Under the pieces are notes generated by a model. That model saw only the letters and a program-made list of their open reading frames with translations, had not been told where the DNA came from and searched no databases. Positions 57,401 to 64,000 of a stretch of 64,000 nt of DNA are shown here, piece after piece. The stretch comes from Closterium sp. NIES-65 (Eukaryota; Streptophyta; Zygnematophyceae; Desmidiales; Closteriaceae), in the NCBI GenBank assembly GCA_948144175.1, contig CANXME010002655.1, forward strand, positions 1 to 64,000, written 5' to 3'. Position 1 is the stretch's first letter. Each line of letters begins with the position of its first letter. The translations under genes and the position numbers were made by a program.

Positions 57401-60400
57401 GAAGGTCCTCCTCAGTCTCATATGTCTTGACGCGCAGGTAGATCAGCTGCACCACTGCCAGCACCCCCAGCAGCTGCAGCGACCGCTCCCACTCTGGTAG
57501 TGGTGCATTGCGGTGCGGAGGTGGGGACATGGGTGCAAGGGGAGTTGGAGTGGTAGAGAGTGGTGGGGATGGGTTGGAGAGATATAATTTTGAGAAAATG
57601 GTATGACGGTATTGTCCCATAGTAGATGAATGTGTGGGCTTCAAGAATATACCAGTGTGGGGGAGGGGAATAAAAAAAGATTCTGCGCTAAATAGTTGTT
57701 GCAGAGATGGTTGCAGTATGCGGCACGAGTGCAGCACGTCACAGTCGTAACAGTCACAAGAGTATGAGCGTGTGAGAGCATGAGGGCATGAGGGAATGAA
57801 GGCATGGGGGCATTGAGAGCATGAGGGCATGTGAGCATGAGGGCATGAGGGCATGAGAGCATGAGGGCATGCGAGCATGAGGGCATGAGAGCATGCGAGC
57901 ATGAGGACATGAGTGCACGAGAGCATGAGGGCATGAGAGTATGAGAGCAGAATGCGCCATAACAAGAAGTCGTACCTATGAGGGCGAAGATGCCGACTCC
58001 GGTGCCCTGCAGAGAGAGGTGGCGTGGGGATGGAGGGAGGGCAACAAGGAGAAGGGCAAACAATGGTGCATTGGTCACAGTGGATGGTGCATGGTGCACG
58101 GTGCACGGTGCATGGGGCATGATGCATGGTGCATGGTGCACTGTGCATGGTGCAAGGCGCATTTTGCACGGCGTATGGTGCATGGTGCATGGTGCATGGG
58201 GCATGGTGCATGGCGCATGGTGCATGGTGCACGGTACATGGTGCACGGTACATGGCGCAAGGGGCATGGCGCATGGTGCATGGGGCATGGTGCATGGTGC
58301 ATGGTGCATGGCGCATGGTGCATGGTGCATGGCGCATGGTGCATGGTGCACGGCGCATGGTGCACGGTGCATGGTGTATGGTGTATGGTGCATGGCGCAT
58401 GGTGCATGGCGCATGGTGCATGGTGCATGGCGCATGGTGCATGTTGCACGGTACATGGTGCACGGTACATGGCGCAAGGGGCATGGCGCATGGTGCATGG
58501 TGCATGGGGCATGGTGCATGGCGCATGGTGCATGGTGCATGGTGCATGGTGCATGCTGCATGGTGCATGGTGCATGGTGCATGGTGCACGGTGCATGGTG
58601 CATGATGCATGGTGCCAACACGTATTTCTCCGCATGCGCATGGCAACAGCATGTAATTCAAAGGAGACACCAGGAGAGGGAGAATGGCTTAGCAGCAAAA
58701 CGAGGGATGACTCGGCAACAGAAGAAAGGGGGGGAGACTCATGAGCAGAACAAGAATGGAGGAAGGGGAGAGGAGAGTCGTGAGCAGCACAAGGGGATGG
58801 GGGAGTGGCGAGCAGCACAAAAGGGAGGGGAGGGGATGGGGGAGTGGCGAGCAGCACACAAGGGAGGAAGGGGAAAGGGAAACGAAAGGGACCACTCACG
58901 AGCACCACAGTGGCCACTCCAAGGGGCGTGGGCTGCACGTCCTCCACAAACGCCTCGTACTCCTGCCATGGTGCGACGTGGCAGAGCAACACATAAGTGA
59001 CACATGTCAGGGTGACACAATTCAGATGTTACAAAATATGTGAGAAACCGGCTGTGAGGCAGCTCAAACACGGGGGGAGGAAACAGTATGTGGCAGCATG
59101 GTTGGTTGTAAGACAATTGACTCCACCAACCAGCACAACCCACCCCTCTCTTTCTGAACAGACTAATCTGTCAGACTTCGGCCCATCTCATCCCATCCCA
59201 TCGATCCATGTCTTACGCGATGACACCTCCCACCCCAGCTATGCAACGTGGGGTTCCCAAGTCCGTTTCCCTCGCGTTGACAGCTTAGATGCGTGCGTGC
59301 ACAAGGCATGAATGAATGTAGATACACACACTGCACTGTTTGCACATCATGCGCACTATTGTGCAACGTCTCATGCATTCAGCTCCCAGTTGCTCGCAAA
59401 AGGGAGGGAGGGAGGGAGGGAGGGAGGGAGGGAGGGAGGGAGGGAGGGAGGGAGGGGAGCTCACCTTCTTGAGCACGTCTACTGCTCGCTCGGGCTCGTT
59501 GGGCTTCACTCGCAGCCCGCTCGCCACCCACGAGTCAAAGCCCCCGTCCATCACGAATGAGCGCTGCCATTGAATGGCACATGACACATACATAGAGGCA
59601 CAGATGCACACAGGGAGGGGCATTTGAGTCGCGCCTTGAACGTCACTGGCCTGGCCACCCACGATTCAAATCCCCCATCCATCACAAAAGAGCGCTGGCA
59701 ACGAAATCACATGCACACACGCATGCAGCAGACACACAGAGGCACACAGGCGCGTGAAACACGAGATGGCGAATGGAGAGGCCCTTGAGGCACGTCAAAA
59801 GCCTCACAGGCACCGGGCCAAGGGCAAGAGCGAGAGCATGTGCGCATCATGCAGTGTGCACCATGAGAAGAAATGCGTGACGGGAGCCCCAGAGGAAGAA
59901 ATGCGTGACGGGAGCCCCAGAGGAAGAAATGCGTGACGGGAGCCCCAGAGGAAGAAATGCGTGACGGGAGCCCCAGAGGAAGAAATGCGTGACGGGAGCC
60001 CCAGAGGAAGAAATGCGTGACGGGAGCCCCAGAGGAAGAAATGCGTGACGGGAGCCCCAGAGGAAGAAATGCGTGACGGGAGCCCCAGAGGAAGAAATGC
60101 GTGACGGGAGCCCCAGAGGAAGAAATGCGTGACGGGAGCCCCAGAGGAAGAAATGCGTGACGGGAGCCCCAGAGGAAGAAATGCGTGACGGGAGCCCCAG
60201 AGGAAGAAATGCGTGACGGGAGCCCCAGAGGAAGAAATGCGTGACGGGAGCCCCAGAGGAAGAAATGCGTGACGGGAGCCCCAGAGGAAGAAATGCGTGA
60301 CGGGAGCCCCAGAGGAAGAAATGCGTGACGGGAGCCCCAGAGGAAGAAATGCGTGACGGGAGCCCCAGAGGAAGAAATGCGTGACGGGAGCCCCAGAGGA

Positions 60401-62088
60401 AGAAATGCGTGACGGGAGCCCCAGAGGAAGAAATGCGTGACGGGAGCCCCAGAGGAAGAAATGCGTGACGGGAGCCCCAGAGGAAGAAATGCGTGACGGG
60501 AGGCCCAGAGGAAGAAATGCGTGACGGGAGCCCCAGAGGAAGAAATGCGTGACGGGAGCCCCAGAGGAAGAAATGCGTGACGGGAGCCCCAGAGGAAGAA
60601 ATGCGTGACGGGAGCCCCAGAGGAAGAAATGCGTGACGGGAGCCCCAGAGGAAGAAATGCGTGACGGGAGCCCCAGAGGAAGAAATGCGTGACGGGAGCC
60701 CCAGAGGAAGAAATGCGTGACGGGAGCCCCAGAGGAAGAAATGCGTGACGGGAGCCCCAGAGGAAGAAATGCGTGACGGGAGCCCCAGAGGAATCATAAG
60801 GTTCATCCCAGCATGTGTCATTTGCAATCCAAGGCACTGCGCATTGCGCCAAGCAAGCACGGCACCTGGGCAGCGTTCAAAGAGGCATTGCTCCAATGCA
60901 GGGGGTTACGTGATCCGTGCCCTGCCCAATCCGCACCTTAAAGCCCACTCTGGAGAGACCCCTGGCAATCTCCTTTGCCAGGTTGCCACCGCTCTCGTCC
61001 ATTATTATCACCTGCGTGTCCTTCTGCTTACAGTCACACCCGATACAAACACGTGGAAGCAGAAGAAAGGATGAAGGGAATCGTACAGTCAAATGTCACA
61101 AACGCGTTGTCTGTTCAACTTTGAAAGTGAAGGTCTTGGGCAGTGGTTTATCACTTGCCCAACCATTTCGCTATCATGGAGAGGTTGCATAATCTTTTAA
61201 AGAACTCTGCTTGGGCATTTTCGATAGCTGACCAGATTTTAGCCATCATGACAAGTTGCATGTGTATCGCCCAGTTGAAATGTGTCCGCAAAAGGAGCTT
61301 ATCTGCACGCCCTTAACGCCTTTAAAGGGACGTGCTTATAAGAGGATCCCACCTGGACACCCTTGACGCACTTAATGAGACGTGCTTATGAAGGGAGCTC
61401 ACCTAGACGCCCTAACGCCATTGATCTGCTGATAAAGAAAGCACACTCGCATGCCCCGCACGGCCTTGATCAATTCAAGTGTGCTTAAGAAGGGAGCTCA
61501 CCTGCACGCCTCTGACGCCCTTGATCTTAGCAGCCATGAGCTGCAGGTCCACCACGTCTGGACTGCGCACCTGCCCCCTCAGAGGCCCGCCCAGCTGCGA
61601 GGAGGAGGAAACGCGGAGGAGAACACAAGGGAGGAGGGCGTAGGGCATGAGAGGCCAGGCCATGGGATTGGGATTAGGATTGGGCGTCAACTCAGCCGCC
61701 TCTGGGCTCAGGGGCCTCCCAGCAGCACGGGGAGGAGCAGAAGGGATGAGGGCGTGCGGGCATGTCAAGCCATGGGACTGGGCGACAAATCAAGAGGTGA
61801 TCAACCAAGTTGGGGCTTCCACCTGGCACCCCAGTGGGCCGCCCAGCAGCACGGGGAGGAGCAGAAGGGATGAGGGCATGCGAGCATGACAAGGAAAGGG
61901 ATGAGGTCGTGAAACCATGGCAGTCTGCAACCAGCCTGGGCATGAGGGAGAGAGGCCATGCGTTACCTCGTGGTTGGGTTCCTTCTGGGAACATTTTAGT
62001 GAGTGTTTGGGCGTGCCTGTGTGTGTGTGCCTGTGTGTGTGTGTGTGTTTCTGTGTGTGTGTGTGCGTGCGTGTGTGTGTGTGTGTGT

Positions 62089-62120
<32 letters not shown>

Positions 62121-64000
62121 TCGTGTGTGTGTGTGTGGTCGCTTGTGTGCGCGGCATGCATTATTTCGCATCACATGGGTGGCACGCCCTGCGAACTCTC
62201 ATGTCCCAAATGCATCACTGCATTCAGCACACTCTTGCACCAACGAAACTGCACCCACCGTACCCCTCCCTCAGCATCTCAGCAGGATAAGTTGCGCACC
62301 GTTCAGCCCCCAGTGTCTAGCAGGGCCGGAAGCCCACCACTCAGACCCTATAGCATCTAACAGAGCCACACCTAGCAGGGCAAGCGGCACACCTTTTCGA
62401 ACTTGACGCTGCAGTCCTTGAAGCGTGCGCCCCTGCGCAGGTCAGGGATGCCGTTCTCGTCCCTCAGGAACTGAGGCACGGGAGAGAGGGGGGGAAGGGG
62501 GGGTTGGTGGGAGATGGGGGACGTGGGGCGCGAGGGAGTGGGGATTTATGAGTCGACTCAAAAACACTTGAAGCGCACCTCAGGGATGCCGTTCTCGTCC
62601 CTCAGGAACTGCAGCACAGAGGGGGGGGGGGAGAGGGGGAGTTGGGGGAGATGGGGGAGGTGAGGTGCGAGGGAGAGGGGATTTATAAGTCGACTCTAAA
62701 ACTCTTGAAGCGCGCCCCCCTGCGCAGGTCAGGAATGCCATTCTCGTCCCTCAGAAACTGCGGGCGTTTGGGAATAAGGGGGGGAGGTGAGGCGTGGGCG
62801 ACAGACGGGAGGTGAGAGCGAGCAGGGTCTAGGAGGGGAACGTCAAGACACGAGGGCACGGGGCATGCGGCATGGGGAGCATATGGCATGTGACATGGAG
62901 CATGGGGTGTGGGGCATGAGGTATGTATGGGGTATGGGGCATGGGACATGTATGGGGCGTGGGGCATGGGGTATGGGGCATGGGACACGAGACACGGGGC
63001 ACGGGCATGGGGCATATGACATAGGACATGGGACATGGGCCGTGGGGCATGGGGTATGCAAGGGGCAAGGGGCATGGGGAATGTATGGGGTATGAGGCAC
63101 TGGGCATAGCTCTCACCTTGGGGCGGGGCGGATGTCAACGAGCACTGCTCTCCTTGCCCTCTAACCTCAGGGGCATGGAGCATGGGGTATGCATGGGGCA
63201 TGGGGTATGCATGGGGCAGGGGGCACGGGGCATCCATCTGACCTCAGGGCGGATGTCCACGAGCACGGCCTTGCTCTCCTTGAGCACCTCCAGTGCCTCC
63301 TCTGCTGACAGGTTGCCCGAATACCCTCCATACGCCGCCCTCCAATACGCCACTCTGCCATGCGGGGATGGGGATGGGGAGGGAGAGGGGTGAGGGAAGA
63401 GATAGGAGGCAGAGGGCAGCTTGCAATGAGTGCCTCGTCCTCTCACAGGGACGAAGGTGCAAGAGGAGAGGGGGCGAGTGGGATGAGCTGGGAATAGGAG
63501 CGAAATAAGGGACTGGGAGCAGCGACGAGGAGCGCCCAAGGCAAGGCGAACCTTTGATGAACCATCAATCAAGCGGCATCAAGGGAAACGACAGGTAGAA
63601 CAGCACCGCTCAGCACCGCATGCTTACCCGAGCAGCAGCGTGCCGGTGGCGATGAGAGTGGCGGCCACGACAGTGTCATCCGCATCAAAGCCCGCCGCCC
63701 CAAACGCTGCCCTCACCGCCGCTGCTGATAGCACCGCCACCTGAGGACGGGGCGAGATAGTGAGCGAGGGGAGGGGGTGGCAGAGGAAGGAGGGGAGGGG
63801 GAGGAGCGAGCGAGCCTAAACACCTACCTCACCTGTACACCTCGGTTCTCACTCGCACGCGTGGCGCTCTAGACTAGACCTGGCTCTCTTCTCACCTGCA
63901 CGGCCATTTCACCAGCCCTCACATCCCGTAGCGGGGTCCCGCAGGGACGCGAAATTGGCCTCCACCTTCTCCACCAGCGGCAACGGCAGGGCGCCACTCG
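54404..64000 (-). CDS. Chloroplast rhodanese-like membrane protein (At3g59780 type), 5' end beyond window
   Basis: Ten phase-consistent exons: 63740-63628, 63354-63243, 62470-62393, 61594-61502, 61023-60937, 59563-59465, 58962-58900, 58006-57976, 57493-57388 and 55034-54404, giving 470 residues; a further possible exon ends at 63896. Parts in order: an Ala-rich membrane segment; the rhodanese domain from NLSAEEALEVL and AVLVDIRPE through ENGIPDLRRGARF, VIIMDESGGNLAKEIARGL and FVMDGGFDSWVASGLRVK; FVEDVQPTP; two hydrophobic segments (VATVVLGTGVGIFALI and LQLLGVLAVVQLIYL); then a long Ala/Pro/Glu-rich tail. No active-site Cys is seen where VMDGG would place the loop, so sulfurtransferase activity is doubtful, as in thylakoid rhodanese-like scaffolds. 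The plastid location is inferred from relatives. Confidence 0.88.
55140..55989. mobile_element. Non-autonomous hAT-like DNA transposon (MITE), 850 bp
   Basis: Perfect 19-bp terminal inverted repeats, CTAAGTTGCAAAATACGCT and its reverse complement, bound the block. The 8-bp target duplication CTTAGAAC lies at 55132-55139 and 55990-55997, a length typical of hAT elements. Both ends are full of short GCGTATATACGC-like inverted words that may be transposase-binding subterminal repeats. The longest open frames inside (91 codons or less) show no transposase motif. It sits in the last intron of the rhodanese gene. Confidence 0.9.
56238..57125 (-). repeat. 26-bp minisatellite containing a splice-donor-like core
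   Basis: About 33 units of ACATGTCCACTCCACACACA plus CTCACC (plus strand). On the minus strand each unit holds GGTGAGTGTGTG. The real neighbouring exon ends in CGTGCG/GTGAGTG, and the units nearest it grade into CACTCACCGCACGTCCC, so the array looks grown from that donor. Open frames of 300-395 codons across it are artefacts. Confidence 0.92.
57170..57262 (-). pseudogene. Copy of the second hydrophobic exon of the rhodanese gene
   Basis: The minus strand reads LQLLGVLAVVQLIYLRVKTY, then ETKEYLQRDV and GTGAGTG, nearly the same as the real exon 57493-57388 but lacking its first 18 bp. It retains the donor. Confidence 0.92.
57775..57955 (+). repeat. 9-bp GCATGAGGG-type repeat
   Basis: Degenerate units of GAGCATGAGGGCATGAG lie in the intron between the two hydrophobic exons. 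Confidence 0.88.
58080..58612 (+). repeat. 7-bp GCATGGT/GCATGGC repeat
   Basis: About 75 units of GCATGGT with GCATGGC and GCACGGT variants. It stays open in all frames and strands, so the predicted proteins across it are not real. Confidence 0.93.
59401..59454 (+). repeat. GAGG tetranucleotide array
   Basis: (GAGG)n ends ten bases from the donor of the VMDGGFDSW exon, the same motif and the same position relative to an exon as in the FKBP gene. Confidence 0.93.
59634..59700 (-). pseudogene. Copy of the start of the VMDGGFDSW exon
   Basis: Minus strand: TTGCCAG then RSFVMDGGFESWVARP, matching the real exon for about 45 bp with its acceptor. Another TTGAGGCACGTCAAAAG palindrome relic lies at 59784-59800. 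Confidence 0.9.
59867..60793 (+). repeat. 28-bp minisatellite, about 33 almost identical units
   Basis: The unit GAAGAAATGCGTGACGGGAG plus CCCCAGAG shows only one visible variant (AGGCCC near 60500). Such homogeneity implies recent expansion. It is not CRISPR, as there are no spacers. Confidence 0.95.
61290..61500 (-). repeat. Four decayed copies of the KGVRGVQ exon end with its donor
   Basis: Plus-strand blocks reading GGGAGCTCACCTGCACGCC, TCTGACGCCCTTGATC or close variants recur near 61296, 61348, 61397 and 61450 before the real exon end at 61502. Spacing is about 50 bp, each with an (A)AAGGGAGCTCACC-like donor. Confidence 0.85.
61688..61870 (-). pseudogene. Copies of the LGGPLRGQ exon start
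   Basis: Minus strand near 61858-61815 reads LLGGPLGCQVEAP, and a shorter relative lies near 61730-61700. Both sit after GCTGCTGGG, echoing the real start GCAG/CTGGGCGGGCC at 61594. Confidence 0.75.
62019..62142 (+). repeat. GT dinucleotide microsatellite
   Basis: (GT)n with occasional GC and TTC interruptions. Confidence 0.95.
62545..62765 (-). pseudogene. Two exon copies (ENGIPDLRRGARF) each ended by a GTCGAC palindrome
   Basis: Copies at 62762-62700 and 62612-62565 each have a GCAG acceptor and read F-L-R-D-E-N-G-I-P. Both break off at the CTTGAAG/CTTCAAG point where TTTATAAGTCGACTCTAAAA (62682-62701) or TTTATGAGTCGACTCAAAAA (62545-62564) begins. The real exon at 62470-62393 continues to its donor. 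Confidence 0.92.
62870..63235 (+). repeat. 7-bp CATGGGG-type repeat with an embedded exon copy
   Basis: CATGGGG/CATGGGA units fill 62870-63100 and 63170-63235. Between them (63116-63175) the minus strand holds a partial copy of the LVDIRPE exon end, reading V-D-I-R-P followed by GTGAGAG. Confidence 0.85.

Noticed and set aside
56068-57430. Open frames of 295-395 codons rich in His/Ser/Thr/Pro
   Set aside because: Produced by the 26-bp intronic minisatellite; no family match and no start or splice context.
57641-59000. Open frames of 300-430 codons reading APCTMHH or CMVHGAW
   Set aside because: Frames of the 7-bp GCATGGT repeat; real rhodanese exons are embedded within.
59707-60896. 349- and 381-codon minus-strand open frames
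   Set aside because: Frames of the 28-bp intronic array.
9258-62701. Palindromes as cloning or adapter artefacts, since their cores are EcoRI, SalI and NarI sites
   Set aside because: They are flanked by diverged native repeats, show their own mutations, extend up to 46 bp into host sequence and occur far from any assembly seam I can see. Read-level confirmation would still be useful.

Overview
The window is eukaryotic nuclear DNA with many introns. It most likely comes from the green lineage, perhaps a streptophyte alga or an early-diverging land plant. Support for this: two Ty1/copia elements with plant-type initiator-Met primer sites, a thylakoid-type rhodanese protein like Arabidopsis At3g59780, a C-factor-like dehydrogenase like At4g20760, a plant-type HAD nucleotidase, and GT-AG (plus one GC-AG) introns. 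The species cannot be fixed from the sequence alone.

Layout, left to right. 1-4116 is the 5' part of a broken copia element on the minus strand. 4117-7927 is gene-poor and holds a huge CAA/CAG tract. 7928-13644 (-) is a short-chain dehydrogenase. 15464-19479 (+) is a HAD pyrimidine-5'-nucleotidase-like gene whose first exon I could not find. 19884-22390 (-) is an ER FKBP-type prolyl isomerase, tail-to-tail with the HAD gene. 23654-45381 (+) is a 19-exon E6AP/UBE3A-type HECT ubiquitin ligase whose exon phases all agree (863 aa). It carries a solo LTR and a complete young copia element in its introns. 47957-52423 (-) is a GH31 (MYORG-like) glycosidase in 8 phase-consistent exons. 54404 to the right edge (-) is a chloroplast rhodanese-like membrane protein with an 850-bp hAT-like non-autonomous transposon in its last intron.

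The genes do not form a pathway; they are ordinary neighbours. What is unusual is how the introns are built. Nearly every exon of the HECT ligase, and many exons of the dehydrogenase, FKBP and rhodanese genes, has one to five decayed partial copies beside it, usually still carrying the splice acceptor or donor. The breakpoints of these duplications are repeatedly occupied by a tiny palindrome, TTTTGAG-N4-CTCAAAA, whose self-complementary core varies (AATT, TCGA or GCGC). Several intronic minisatellites (18, 26 and 50 bp units) are expansions of an exon edge. I regard this palindrome-linked exon-edge duplication as the most likely undescribed phenomenon here.
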